This document shows positions 33,063 to 46,073 of a stretch of 64,000 bases of DNA, one piece after another. Made by a program: the position numbers and the translations under genes. Below the pieces are notes generated by a model. That model was not told the origin of the DNA, did not search any database, and saw only the letters and a program-made list of their open reading frames with translations. The stretch's first letter is position 1. Each line of letters opens with the position of its first letter. The DNA comes from Isoetes taiwanensis (Eukaryota; Streptophyta; Lycopodiopsida; Isoetales; Isoetaceae), in the NCBI GenBank assembly GCA_021234155.1, contig JAJEKV010000014.1:19483513-19547512 (forward strand), read 5' to 3'.

Positions 33063-33542
33063 GCAATATCTTGACGCAATATCTTGAGGCAATATCTTGA
33101 CGCTTGCTTCATCAGCAAGCTTTGGGATGCTAGCGCCCTTGAACAAGTCAAGATAGCACACTACCAGCGCCACATAAATCCCACATTGGAACGAGGCCCA
33201 CAATGCTACCTGCGCACCCACTTGCCCATGAAAAGACGCAGACTCATTGCCTCCATTCGCACAGGGGCACATCATCTTCGAATTGAGACAGGCAGATGGA
33301 TTGGTGAGCCACGTCAGGACAGGCTCTATCAATGCTGCCAAATGGGAGTCATTGAGGATGAATCTCATACCCTTCAAAGTTGCCCAGCATATGATCAAAT
33401 CCGGACGCGCTATGCTGAGTTGGTCAGGCCTGGCCAGCCGCTACATGTGACATTGAGCACGGCATCCGTATGGATGCTAGGATCATACCTTCAGGAGGTC
33501 ATGGACATGCGAGATCAGCTATGTCCTCGGGCACGCACTTGA
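33063..33542 (+). pseudogene. LINE family 1 ORF2 C-terminus
   Basis: The clean copy of the C-terminal part: ALEQVKIAHYQRHINPTLER, RRLIASIRTGAHHLRIETGR, WIGEPRQDRLYQCCQMGVIE and DESHTLQSCPAYDQIRTRYA. The pattern CC...H-x5-C resembles a zinc knuckle at the end of LINE ORF2. The frame is open to 33,542 (...LCPRART). Comparison with 11,200-11,640 shows the same protein, with changes there mostly at CAG/CTG. Confidence 0.8.
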
Positions 33543-33920
33543 CATGTACATACACATTTATTTCACGATGATGTATACTTGTACAGTTTGACAGCATTCT
33601 TATTACTGCCACGGTTTTTCCCTCGAAAACCCTTCGGGGCGGGGGTTTTTTAACCCAGACAGTAATAAGTTTGCTGCGCTCCTTCTGGGTCCCATAGGCC
33701 GATTGGTCTCAGTGGACGATAAAAAAACTATTCTATTCTATTCTATTCACAAAGCAAAGGAAGAGGCCTATTTTGGTCTAATGGGGATGCACCCTGCATA
33801 TGAGACGCTTGTCATAAGATAGGCCACCAGTGTGGGAAATTCAAATTATATAGAGTTTTATTTTCTTCATGCATCCACTATTAATGTTTAACAAATCACA
33901 ATGCAATGCATAGTTCGGTT

Positions 33921-34252
33921 GGATTTCCACTAACGGCAACTTTCAAGATGATGAGGCATCATAGTTTCCAGGCAGTAACATCGAATTGCCAATAGTTTAT
34001 ACTCTAAAGCCTTCCATTAACTGCAACACATAAACAATAATCACTATTTTTAGATATTTTTAGATGTTTTCTCCCTATGGCCACTAAAATATTGCTTCTA
34101 CCATTGACAATTCAATGGAAACAACAAAAATAGTGCTAGCTATACAACTACTGCAACTAATGGAAAGAGGGATGAACGATAGAATGTGACATGGGGATTC
34201 GCTATTGGCTTCTATTTTGAATGAATACTGCCACTGCCGTTAGTGGAAATCC
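33921..34252. repeat. MITE-like element, copy 2
   Basis: The 18-bp inverted ends GGATTTCCACTAACGGCA at 33,921-33,938 and its inverse at 34,235-34,252. Same interior as copy 1. Confidence 0.6.
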
Positions 34253-35205
34253 GGTCTTAGTAATATTTTGCAAGCTACACTTTTAACATCTCTTTATTAC
34301 AGAACAATGAGGTACCAGGTAGTTCCAGAATCTTGCTCAAAATTTAGATGTCATGTCCAAATAGTCATCCTGCATATGATGCCACGTCCGAATTAGATAT
34401 ATAGACAAGGAGGAAGAAAAGGACGAAAGAAGGTTGAAGTTTGCATTGCTCATACAACAACCTAGTACTTTGAAGCTTCCTCATACAAAGAATCCGATAT
34501 CCCTAGCAAGTTTGAACCTAGTTGGCAAATGCAAGGAAGCTATTTTACTGACATTTGCCTCCCTGAATGGTTACCATATTGATGGAAAAGAAGAGATGGT
34601 TGTTATTGGTATGAATCCAGGTGCCGTATAAAGAATATCAGAGCTTTTCTCTTGTACTTTCTACCATAATATTTCTTAAACCACTATAGAGACTGATGTT
34701 CACTGTGGTTGTAATTTGATCTCTTGAAAATAGAAAAAAATTTCCTTTGCTAGGTTGACTATCTTTATAGCTGCCTAACCATAAAAAAAGGAATATGGTT
34801 TTATGATTGCATTCATATGAAAAAATTCAAAAATTCCCAAAAATCCAAAATCCAGAAACCTTATGATCGCATTCATATGAAAAAATCCAAGCATTGATGT
34901 AGCATTTACTTTAGCCTAATTTAAGCCATGAGCATTCTATAGGCTTACTCTCAAGACCCTGTTTTCCTATTGACTTTTTTTTTTGTTTTTTGAAGAACGA
35001 CAAACTTTATTGAAACTCCAAGCCAAAAGCCAGATACAAATGCAGAGGCGGGAATAAAATCTCAGAGGATAATCATGATCCACTGAATAGAACCACCAGC
35101 CTATGCATAAGACAACACACTCAAATAGGACTCAAATATCAAATGTCGCTTGGCGGGAGCAAGCGAAGAACAATGGTAGGCCTTAGCGATTCTAGCTTGT
35201 GCGTC

Positions 35206-35763
35206 CTAGAGGACACCTGCAGGAGGAATATCCAAACCCTGAAAGATACACAATCTTATGCGTTTCCAGATAGACCACAACAACCATCCTGATGCTAAAT
35301 GAAATGCTTGGCTCTGCAACTTATTCCAAGTGTCCAGATAAATAGGCAGAAGCACTTGCTGACTTGTTAATGTCACATGAAAAAGAGAAAGTAGCCAAGA
35401 CCAAACAAGCTGGAGATGATCACATAAAAAGAAACAATGCTCAATGGTCTTGTCCCTTTGCTTGCACGGTGGGCAGAGTGTTGACACTCGAGGATCAAAT
35501 CTGTGGACAAGCACATTCACAGGAGGGCATCTGTGAAGAATCTGCCACCAAAGCACAGCCACCTTAGGATGGAGTAGTTTATCCCAAGTCCAAGTCCACA
35601 TACGTCTCCAACTAGGAGGTGAGAGCTGAAGGGAGCACTTAGTGGATGGCAAAAGGATATCACCATTGACAAGCAGCCTATACATAGAGTTCACAAGCCT
35701 ATGCTCGTGAACACTCTGGTGGGAAACCCACATGCACCCTTCAATAGCCTCTGGAGCAACCAA
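35206..35763 (-). pseudogene. LINE family 4 zf-RVT domain, copy 2 (open frame)
   Basis: The minus-strand frame of 185 codons reads MVAPEAIEGCMWVSHQSVHE, HRLVNSMYRLLVNGDILLPS, WDKLLHPKVAVLWWQILHRC, LCPPCKQRDKTIEHCFFLCD and LASGWLLWSIWKRIRLCIFQ. This is the zinc-binding C-terminus of a plant LINE ORF2, more complete than copy 1. A T run at about 34,977-34,985 (minus-strand poly(A)) marks its 3' end. No RT remains. Confidence 0.82.
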
Positions 35764-36805
35764 TGGCAGAGTACTAGCAACCTTTCACCAAATAGGTTTG
35801 TCCCATAGCTTTCCCTCCTCGGACCAAGTAAGCAAAAAGCATGATGCCCTTGCTTCCTTGACTCTGGCCCATTCTTTCTTTCGGTTTTCCAAGTTAGTTA
35901 CTAAAATTTATGTACCTGCATTTCCTTCTCTGAGAGGATACTAAGCGAATAACTACTGAGACTCCTTTTTCAACTACGAAGCTTGAGAGGCTCAACATAA
36001 GTTGGAATGTGTGTGTTGACATTGATGCCTTGTCACGTATGATTTTCAGTAGCTATTATACATATAATTTAGCAAATCTATAGGGTTTCACAAGTCCACC
36101 GTGATTTTATCCTGGAAGCTGAGAAAGTACATGAAAGGTTTTTCATAAATCAAAACACCTTGTTTCCATGTTTAAGCATGCTTCGTGTTTTCGTTTTCGG
36201 ATCAAAGGGCAAATAGCCCATCATACTAGGCACATTCTAAAAAGTAAACGTTTCACAAATATATTTTTGAACTCGAGACACCTAATATCAAATGCCATAC
36301 GATAAAATAAAGAGTACTCCTTACATCTAATATCAAAGTAGCGGTCATGAAGCATAGAGATGTTACTCACTTTGGTCATTGTAGCCCCTAGTCTACTCTT
36401 TATATATTCAAGTCTAAGTCATTAGGAGTATAATAACCGGTAAAAGTGGGAGACAATGTGACACATATATAGAGGGATCACTTTATATGGAATGTATGCT
36501 AATGAGAGAGATCTCAATCTTCGATATTTCAACAACACAAGAGATTTTCAACGCTGGACATAACAAATTTGAGGGCTTCAAATCTTCATTTGTGTTTAGA
36601 CTATGGTGTTACAATCTTGTGCACATCCAATTGATTCAGGAAATTCTGTGAAACTCATATAAGTGACTGAAAATTCAAAATATAGCAGAGTAGCCTAGAA
36701 GTTGAGGAGAATGCTTCCTTCTTTTCAACAGGTGTTTCCTTCATAGTCCTTAAGAATTAGTTGGCCTGAGTTCTAGAGTAGCGGGCAAGCTAAAAACTTG
36801 TAGGA

Positions 36806-36936
36806 ATAGAATAGAATAGTTTTTTTAACGTCCACGAAGACCAATAGCTCATGGAACCCATACAATGGGCTAGTACAATCATTACTACTAGGATTAAAAA
36901 ACCCCTGCCTCGAAAGGTTTTCAAGGGAAAAACCTT
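36806..36936 (-). mobile_element. Short LINE family 1 tail, copy 2
   Basis: Same insertion as 14,918-15,049, flanked by TTGTAGGA at 36,798-36,805 and 36,937-36,944. The shared site shows that the block was duplicated after this insertion. Confidence 0.85.
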
Positions 36937-37910
36937 TTGTAGGACATTTTTCTAGGAAGCAAAAAATTTCGAAACCAATTTAAGGACGTGAACAACATAG
37001 AACAATGATGGTCAATATTATATTGAATGTGGACCACCCAAAGATTCCATGGAATAAAGTAGTGACAAGGACAAGGTGACATGTGAGGACTAACCACCCA
37101 ATTTGAGTCTAGATTTCTTAAAAACATGACATTGCCTCCGTTTAGTGTAGGCTTTCTGAGAGTAAAGAAAGTACATCATTCTTAATTACAAAAATGATTG
37201 AAAATAACCCCAACTGATGTAAATGACGGCAAAGGTGAATCTTACAAGTAACCAAAAATTTGAAATTTAGAATGGTAGTCTAGGAGTTGAAGAGAAATTT
37301 CGTACTTTAAAATAGAGATTTTCCTTTAGATTAGCTGGCCATAATTCTAGATTAGCAGGCAAGCTAAAAGCTTGCAAGACATTTTTCTCTCTAAAGCATG
37401 AAAAGTTCTTAAATCAACTAACACAGATAAGGATGTGAAAAACATAGAACATTGATGGCCAATATAGTACTATAATCACTCAAAGACTCCATTGAATAAA
37501 CTGGTGATAAAGACAAGGTGACATGTGAGGGCTAACCACCCATGTTGAGGCTAAAATTTTTGAAGCAATACTACCTCCATTTTGTGTGGGCATTTTAAGG
37601 GAAAACAAAGTGATTGAAAATATCCTCAATGTATGATTGCATTTAAATTTATATTTCTGAGAATTTAAATGCGCAAATACTCCACCAACTAGAGTTTTTT
37701 TTTCCACCAAATTATCTTTTGGCAATGCCATAGCTTGTTCTACACTAATTACTTCAAGGCTTGTTGAAGCCCTTCTAATGCAATTATGTATGGCAATGAA
37801 GTTCTCAAAGCTTATAGAATGGTCGACATACAAGTCACATTTAACAAAATAAGCAATGGGGTGGCAGAAGCGTACGGCCCCATGGACATTGGACACCCCA
37901 ACTCAGGTAT

Positions 37911-38160
37911 GTGTTCATGATAATCCAAGATAGTTGCTTGCTCATGCACAAGCCACTGAGTTGCTTGGGATCCCAGCTGGCATTCATATTAGTGCTAGAG
38001 TTGAAATTATTAAGGGTTCGGAGAAACACTTGGTGGTCTACTGCACAGTTGTCCCTTTCTGGTCACATCACACTGGCCAAGTCAGTCCTTAGTAGTACCC
38101 AATATGGCTTCCTTATTGCAAGCCCCACATGTCAAAATATATAAAGTCATTGCAATAATC
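37911..38160 (+). pseudogene. LINE RT C-terminal scrap, copy 2
   Basis: Contains MFMIIQDSCLLMHKPLSCLG, then FILVLELKLLRVRRNTWWST and LSLSGHITLAKSVLSSTQYG, like the region after the RT active site in L1-type LINEs. No further domains. Confidence 0.5.
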
Positions 38161-38519
38161 TAAAATTTCATGTTGGCCAGTACTGAGGAGGATGGTATGA
38201 TTAAGGTGGCTTATTTCAAATGCATCCTTTCAAAATGCACATGCGATCTAGGCATGATAAACTTCTCATTGTAGAGTAAAGTCATCATTTCAAAATTCAG
38301 CCGAGGGCTCCTAAATAGTGAAGACGACTCTCCTAGTTTACGCCTTCTCACTGTATCCCTTTAGGTGCTCCTGTTCCTGTTCTCGCTCCTGTTCTTGATC
38401 CTGCTTCTGTAGAGGCTTCTTCGCGCCCTCAGCTCCGTATCTCGAAGATCTCTCTTCACAAGTTTATTAGATCTGGTAGGTAAGATCCCAGATCAGCATT
38501 TGCATCCAAGTCCATCCTT

Positions 38520-39180
38520 CGACTAGCTCTGCTTCAGAAAAGTCTGCTCCTGTCCTTCCTGCTAAGTACAAGAATTTTGGCGATGTTTTTGATAAGGTAA
38601 GCTTCCGGAGCATCGTCCTTATGACTGCCCCATTGATCTTCAGCCAGGGACGACCCCGCCATTTGGCCCTATCTATGGCTTGTCGCCAACAGAATTGGAG
38701 ATTTTGCGGACCTATATCGAGGAGAATCTTGCAACTGGGTTTATTCGACATTCTCAGTCACCCACAGGAGCTGCCATCTTCTTTGTTTCCAAGAAGGATG
38801 GTTCTTTGCTGCTAGTTGTGCATTATCGCGGCCTCAACAAGATCATTATGCGTAACCGCTATCCTCTCCCTCTGATTCCACGATACTTCACGAAAATTGA
38901 TCTTCGAGGTATCTATAATCTTATCCGCATCAGGGAAGGTGATGAGTGGAAGACATCCTTTCGAACTCGGTATGGTCATTTTGAGTATACCATCATGCCT
39001 TTCGGCCTTACCAATGCTCCAGCGGTCTTTCAGCACATGGCTAACGATGTTTTTCGGGAGTTTTTGGATCTTTATGTTATCATCTATCTAGATGATATTC
39101 TGGTTTATTCGAAGACTTTGGAGGAGCATGAAGAACATGTCAGGAAGGTCCTTCAAAAGCTACGGGAACATGGAGTTTGA
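38520..39180 (+). pseudogene. Chromovirus RT N-terminal half
   Basis: An open frame 38,680-39,180 gives [100 protein letters not shown] and [20 protein letters not shown]: Ty3/gypsy RT motifs 1 to 5 with the YLDD active site. Upstream in other frames are [15 protein letters not shown] and [12 protein letters not shown]. The frame is cut at REHGV*, and RNase H and integrase do not follow on this strand. It pairs, in inverted orientation, with the pol at 47,617-50,560. Confidence 0.88.
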
Positions 39181-39374
39181 TGTTCAGGCTCCAGCAAACA
39201 TGTGCCTTATTTGCTTCATGCTTATAGGAAAAAGACTTGAATTATTTAGTGTAGAACAAGCTAGCTAAAAGATAATTTGGTGGAAAAGAACACTTCAGTT
39301 GGTGGAATTTTGTGCATTCAAACCGTAATATAATAGATAGATAGTAATTTTTACGTCATGCAAAAATGGTTAAG

Positions 39375-42300
39375 GAGATGGCGCTAAGGAAAGCTTGGCG
39401 GTCGGGGTTCTGACGGCGAAACTTTGATCGGCGATATCTCTCTTATCTGGTGTCAGATTTCAGCGTGCTTGGGCTCATTGGAAAGCTTGCTCCGAGCTCT
39501 TTCCGAAGGTGTATAGCATCAGCTATTTTGCATGTGGCTTTTTGCCGCAAACAGCTGATTTCCGGACTAGTTCGGGGGTCATGGCTCCTGCCAGACAGGC
39601 TGATGGGGGATCGGTTGAGCCTCATGGCTTGGGGCTGAAGCCAAGGGAGATGGCGAGGAGAAAGAATCCTCCAGTAAAGGGGAAGGGCGCGGGTCTTGGC
39701 ATGCATGAAGAGGCACGAGATGTAGGAAGTGGCATGCAATTGGTGGCAGAGATGAGGGAGCTCTTGGAATCCCCTTCGGTTGAGAGGTATGTGGATTGTT
39801 CTTCCTCTCAATATAATTCTGAGACCCCAGTAGATTGTGTTTTGGAGACTCCGGTCTTGATTCCATCAAGCATGCCCCCTTTAGAAACTGGATCTGTGAT
39901 GCCCTTTTCCCCTGTGCTTGGGAAGGGGTCACTTGCTGGTGATGTGCCCTCTTCTAGGGTGCATGTAGCTGATGTGCCTCCTGGGGTGCCCCTGGATACC
40001 TCTCAGGGTGCCAGGGCGGCAGCCCCAAGTCTGTCTTGCCCGGCTTTGGCGAACAATGACACTTGTTGCTTCGCATCACTTCGGTAGGGGTTTTCAGATT
40101 GGATCAAAGCGCCGCAGTGTAGGACTGCCCGTGTTCAAGAGGCTCTGAAATTTGTGGAGGATCATCACTCTGTTGACCTGCAGGCAGCTCTTCCAGAGAC
40201 TCCATGGATAGATATTGATCATACCAGGCATGTTCAGACCATTGAGAATCTAGTTTCATTTGCGGTATTGGGCTACTTCACGGGGTACATATTGGACACA
40301 AGGAGGTTTAGCTCTTGGCTTCTTTGGACATCCGAGGGGATTAGTTTGCCAGTGTCGGTCTCTCGAAATTCCTACCAAATAATTTCTTCATAATCATGTT
40401 TGAAATTTGAGTCTTCCGTGCGGCAATTGGTTAGTCGGGGGTGGATACTTTGGGTGAATCATATGTGTTGTATCGATATTATACTCAAGCAATGTCCACC
40501 AGTTCTTTGATAGCGATTAAAATCCGTGTTGGTTCCAGTTAGGGATCTTCCTCGATCCGATGGTGCCTGATTTTTGGTTTCTTTGGCTAATGGCACGGGT
40601 GTATATTTGGCTCATTCTATTGTGCAGTCCCCAAGATCCGTGTTGCTTTGCTGCTTTGCAGCCTGTGCCCACTTCTCTTCCAAAGCGTAGTGGTCCTTGG
40701 CATTTTCCTTAAGATTGAAGCTTTTGAATGGCTCGAGATCCGGCGGATGTTCCCATCTATTGTGCTACCATCGACCCCTGTTGATGATCCTGCTGGTGCT
40801 TGTGATGTGGTAAGGGTTGCGGGTGCTTATCACGGGGGCCGGGATTCCTCTCTTCTGAGGCAACAGCGGAGGACTCACGTGGTGCGATGAATGGAGTTGG
40901 GCGAGGTGGTGGTGTGGTTGGGAGAGGTGGTGTGGGGGCCAGGCCGGGGGGGCTTCTTTGCCGGCCGCCCATGGGATGGCGGGGCTAGGGGCGTGGTGGC
41001 TCGGGGAGGGCTCGGATGATTTGGTTGTGGCTAGGTCCGGGGGCGGGGCTGTGGGAGGGGCTGCTGATCCTGCTGGGGATGTCCCGGTAGCGGTATGTGC
41101 TGAGCGTGAGGTGGCTGGAGCAGCCCGGTTGGAGGTAGAGACTAGTGTGGCACATGACTCTATGGAGGTGTCTGGGGGACTTCCAACACGTGTTGGAAGT
41201 GGAATATCACTTAGAGCGGCTATGGGTCACATTGCTGTGATTAATCCTCCAGCTCTAGATGATGACTCTATGGAGTGGGCTGATGGCCTGATGGGTAGGC
41301 ATGTGGGGCTGGACACTTCTCCTTCGGGATGAATAGGTCGATCCTCAGCTGGAATGTGCGGGGGGTGCGGTCCTCTAGTAGTAAGAGGTCCCGTGTTTCT
41401 TTGGCACTTCTGGCGATTCGCCCTCGATATTGTTTGCATTCAGGGAGCATAAGTGTCCACCCGGGGTGATATGTCCGTGCTCATGAATATGGTTGGTAGG
41501 CAGTTTTGGCTCTATTGCTTCTTCTTACAAGGCGCATGGTGGGGGGTACTCTTATTGCTTGGAGGATGGATGTGCAGGTCACGTACTCTGCAGCAGACAG
41601 GTTTGGTCGGTGGGCAATAATTAAGTGGTTGGAGGGAGGGCAGGAGTGGGGGATTGTTAATGTTTATGCCCCTAATCAGCCTTCTCAGCGGGGTGCTTTA
41701 TGGGCCACAATCCGGAATAAGTTGCGAGCCCTTGGTGGACTGCAGGTTGCTTGGTTGCTGTTAGGGGACTTCAATATGGTAGAGCGAGTAGAGGATCGCT
41801 CACGGTTCGGAACCCAGGTTGTGCATGAGTTTGAGAGGGACCCGGTGGTCTCGTTTGTTGCAGATTTGGCCTTGGTTGAGGTCCACGGAGACTTGTCTTT
41901 CACCTATTGTAATAGGCGATTGGCGCGGTAGGGCGTATGCTAGGCATGACCGGTGCTATGCTTCCCCATGCGCCTTGGATGGTGTGCCCTTTTGCACCGG
42001 GTAACATTACGTCTACCTCCATTTCTGATCATTACCCTCGGGTTTTGTCGGTCGAGTCTGCGGTTGCCTCTCGGCCCTCTAGGGCGGTGTTCGTTTGAAC
42101 ACCCGGCTTCGGGCCGATGCGGTTTCTCGCCCGGTGCGGGGAGTTGTGGCTTGATACCTTTTCATCTTTGAAGCGTATGTCTGGTATGGTGATTTGCGTT
42201 GGCGAGGGTGAAGCATTTTGCCAAGGTCTTTAGTAGGCGGCGTGTGCGGCGGAGAGGCGGCGGGAGTTGCATGGTCTCTATCGGGAGTTGGAGAAGATTC

Positions 42301-45245
42301 GGTATGACCTTCGATGGCATTAGGGAGAATCAAAGTGTTACAATGTATTGTTGCTCTGGAGCAGGGTTAAAGTCGCGAGGAGGTGCGTGTGAAGGCGGCC
42401 CCACCTGGTTGAAGGAGGGGGACACAAGTTCGTTCGGTGTTCTTCAGAGCGGCTAAGCGTGACGATATCACGACATCTATGGCGTCCCCTTGCTTTGCCT
42501 TGATGGCGGACTTTGGAGGATCCCGCTGACTTGCAGAGGTATGTGCATGCTCATTTCTCGGGGTTTTTCGACATCGCCAGCTTCCCTATGAGCGGGAGAT
42601 CTGCGGGAGCTTGTTTTGGGGGCATGTCAAGCCATCTATTCCCTCACCACCGTGAGAGAGCTTGGAGCGAGGAGCTCTCCGAGAGGATTTAGCGGAGGCA
42701 TGTATGTGCATGGCCAAGGATAAATGTCCTGGGCTGGATGACATCCCCGTGGAGTTCTTTCAACTTATTGGGAGTGGGTTGGTGAGTCCTGTCTACCGGG
42801 TGTATCTTGAGTTCTTTGCGGTCTTCTCAAATGGATAGGATCTTGAATACCGCATGCATTTCCTTGATTCCTAAGGTTAAGCGACCTTCTACTATTAATG
42901 ATTGGAGGCCTATCTCCTTGTTGTTCTCTCGTGTACAAGATTATTATAAAGCCCCGGCGAGAGAAGTTGAAGCGGTGTTGACTTCTTCCATTAGTAAGGT
43001 GCGATGCAGGTTTGTTCTGGGAGGAACATTTTGTCTAATGATGCCTTGCAGCTTATGAGGGCCTTTATTGGGCGGAGAGAAGCAGGTCAAGGCATTGCCT
43101 ATCTTAAGCTTGACTTTGCCAAAGCTTACGATAGTGTTAGTTGGGGAGTTCTTATGCGCCATGATGTTAGCGTTGAGCTGTGGTCCACGCTTTTCTGAGA
43201 CGATCATGAAGCTACATAGGTCAAACGGGCTACGGTGGTGTGCGGGGGTGAACCCTACTCCTTTTTCTCCTTAGGCGGAGGGGTCGTCGAGTGTGCCCGC
43301 CTTTGGCGCCCTTTTTTGTTCTGATTTGTGGCGGGAGGCACCGTCTCGATTGTTTTTGGGCTGCGGTGGAGGAGGGGGGTGGATGGGCTTCGGATGCGGG
43401 ATGGTAGCCAACCAGTTATTAACCGGTTTGCCGATGACACTTTCCTCTTCTTGGTGGCAGAAGAGAGGAATTTGTAGAATGTGAAGGGTTTGCTAGATAC
43501 TTTCTCCTTGTAAATGCTGCACTATGGGCCCAAACTCCGCCTCCCCTTGTTTGGCTCTATTCCCTTGGAAGGTGCTTCCGGGTAATGTGTGTACTAAGGC
43601 ATTGGGTATTCCTTTGGAGGGATGTTTCCATGGGGAGGGTGTGGGATGAGATTTTGCGGGGGTTGCGAAACACCTCAATTGGTGGAAGGATAGCAAGTTG
43701 TCCATGGCGGGTAGGATCACTATTGCCAAGTCGATGCCTGTAGCATCCATGTGTATCACAACATCTGCGATGTTAGCTCTGAGGGTAAGATACAAGCTTT
43801 GGATAAGATTGTTCGAATTTTGTGTGGGGGATGATGATGAAGGCTGTTGTTAAAGTGGCTTGGTGGAAGTGTCTCCGCCCAGGAGGATGGGGGTTTGGCC
43901 ATTACGGATTTGGCACCGCATAGTAAGGTGTTGGTCTCCAAGTTTGTTTGGAGCATTACGCAGATGGAGCATCTTCTCCTCAGTGCTTGGCGCTGTTGTT
44001 GCGATCTCTTAGCCATTGTGTGGCATTTGGGAAGCCGATGCATTGCATGTGGAGTTGCCACAGGCACTTTGTTGTATGGTCTCCGCCCTTTCCCACATGC
44101 ATCCCCTTTTCTCCACGAGGGGTGTTGCGGGCTTGGGATCATGTCGTGTGCCCTTCCGGCTAGATTATGCCTCGGTTTATCACCACTCTTCTCCTTTCTT
44201 GTGGGTTCCTCTACCCTGGCGCTTGCCCTTGGCTGCCATTGTGCATGCTCTCGGACGCCTTGAGCCCGTTGGAGGCGAAGCTGCTGCGCTCACCTTGGAG
44301 GATTGGTATTGGGGTGGTCAGCTAGCTTCGTGGGAGTTCTTTTTTCGAGCTTCGCTTTCGCTGAGAGGCGTGGCCAGGGCTATCACGGGAACAAGTGGCG
44401 GGGAATATTCCGCTACACATACCTATAGTCCCTCGGGATGATGTGGTGGTGCGGGTTTGGAAGGTTCATCCGGATGTTGTGTCTTCTTGTTTTGTGCGGT
44501 CTTGTTACGGGTGTTGGGCTATTCATGACACACTACCCCTTCGAGGCAAATGGTCTCTGCGACTTAGGGTTCTCGATGGCGCTTCGGTTTGGGCGTGGAC
44601 ATGGAGCTCACTTCCCCACCGAAGGTTAGGTGCTTCGTGGCGGTGGTGCACCGCCGTATCGGGGTGAATGTCCTTGTGAGTCGGTTTAGGCGGTGTGTGA
44701 GCCCTCTCGCGCCCTTGTTGTGGCCTTCATCATGAGACCCCGTGGAGCATTGTCTGGTTTTATGCCCTCACTTGCAGGCTGCCTGGGATTGGGTTAGGGC
44801 TCTGTTTCAGGTGAGATTGACTAGCCAGCAGTTGCTGCTTCATGTGTATCCTGGTGCTTGGCCGCGCTTGCGGCAGCAAGCCTTGCATCTGTGCGTGGCT
44901 TGGTTGGTGTGGCTGATTTGGAAGCGGCGGCGGTTGTGGATCTTTCAGGGGATTCAGCAGCCTGCAACCTCTCTAGTTCCTCGACTCAGGTACAAGCTAT
45001 TTCAAAGCTTTCTGGTGTTCCCGGGATTGGTAGAGCGGAAGTTTGCCATTTGGCGGGACTTCTTGGGTGTTGTAGATGGTGATGGTCGGTTTGTACAGCA
45101 GTAGAGTTGCAGTTTTTCTGTAAGTGTGTTGTGGAGTGTCGAGGTATCGCTGTCTCTTTGGGGCAATTCTCATTCCTCCTCACTTGCTTTGTAACATTAC
45201 CATTCTTTTAATATATTGACGATACAGTTCTTCAAAAAAAAAAAA
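39375..45245 (+). mobile_element. LINE family 2, copy D (full-length layout)
   Basis: Starts GAGATGGCG after AAAAATGGTTAAG and ends in poly(A) at about 45,234-45,245, followed by ATGGTTAAGCAAAAATGTAG. This is the same site as copy B, so both descend from one insertion through block duplication. ORF1 39,581-40,087 is clean (MAPARQADGGSVEPHGLGLK...). Then a stretch rich in CAG/CTG changes (40,030-41,080), a clean stretch (41,090-41,350), a mixed one, clean again at 41,570-41,790, damaged at 41,800-44,740, and clean at 44,760-45,120. The same domains as copy B are recognisable. Confidence 0.9.
41332..45104 (+). pseudogene. LINE family 2 ORF2, copy D
   Basis: Endonuclease pieces GIVNVYAPNQPSQRGALWAT and WLLLGDFNMVERVEDRSRFG (41,506-41,931), RT pieces RILNTACISLIPKVKRPSTI (42,807-43,058) and YLKLDFAKAYDSVSWGVLMR (43,004-43,198), FADDTFLFL near 43,420, and a clean zf-RVT end at 44,742-45,104 (MEHCLVLCPHLQAAWDWVRA, WLVWLIWKRRRLWIFQGIQQ, ending GDGRFVQQ). 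Frames change many times between clean stretches. The 3' UTR after 45,104 runs to the poly(A) tail. Confidence 0.83.
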
Positions 45246-45960
45246 TGGTTAAGCAAAAATGTAGGCAATGTTGCTTCAATCGATTTGAGAAGTCTAGCCT
45301 CAAGATGGGTTGTTAGCCCTCACATGTCATCTTGTCCTTATTGGCGACATGTCCTTATTACCAATATATTTAATGGTGTCTTTGAATGGTATCAATTTAG
45401 TACCTTAACGACCTGGCCCTCAAGTTTTAAGGCTGAGGTCAGATCTCAGTCATTGGTGTTACCCACTAGTAACACATTAAAAAGTGCATAAACACCTACA
45501 TTGTTATGTCAAATGGCTATAAATACCTAGCTTGTTATGAAAACCACCATAAAACCACCACAAAATCACTATAAAACTCTCGGTCCCAGTTTGTTAAATG
45601 GATAACATCCTGGAACTCGGGTGCTATGCCCTACTATAACAAACTCGGGCCTCCGGTCCTCGTTTGTTATAATAGGGCATAACACCTTCGTTCCAGGGTG
45701 TTATCCGGCCCGAGTTTATTATAGTAGGGCATAACACCCGAGTTCCAGGGTGTTATCCCTTTCATATCCATCATCTAGGTTCTTTTGGTATGAGAAATAA
45801 TTTATTCAATGGAGTCGTTGAATAGTACCATATCCACCATCTAGGTTCTTTTTGTTTGAGAATTTTTTCGCGTTTGAGATGAAAATGTCACCATAGGTAA
45901 GTATGACTTATATAAGATTGAAATATGGAACTACACTTGCTTCAACAAGTGATTGTAACG

Positions 45961-46073
45961 GGGTAAGCCATCTGGGACCCCTTTCTTGTTCTGGCAGGGG
46001 ATCTTTGCGACCGGCGGTAGCCGGGAGCGAAATTCCCTGCCAAACCGAAAAAGGGGACCAGATTGCTTACCCC
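45961..46073. repeat. 113-nt near-perfect foldback, copy 2
   Basis: Same long hairpin as at 26,950-27,062, with the loop stem CCGGC/GCCGG kept. Confidence 0.7.

Larger units (their letters stand above)
30238..33750 (+). mobile_element. Chimeric LINE: family-2 5' body joined to family-1 3' end (copy C)
   Basis: Bases 30,238-33,052 are the best-preserved family-2 sequence (ORF1 and the ORF2 endonuclease). After GTGAAGGCGGCCC the sequence changes to the family-1 C-terminal part and its (ATTCT)n tail, ending at about 33,750 at the same target (ACAAAGCAAAGG) as the copy at 11,855. A 13-bp unit GCAATATCTTGAS is repeated three times at the junction (33,063-33,101). Confidence 0.85.
33755..39374. 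repeat. Direct second copy of the 11,856-17,486 block
   Basis: Same content and order as the first copy, with long identical runs. A MITE lies at 33,921-34,252. Stretches without recognised features: 34,260-34,970, 36,000-36,800 and 36,945-37,900. This copy is the cleaner of the two at CAG/CTG sites. Confidence 0.88.
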
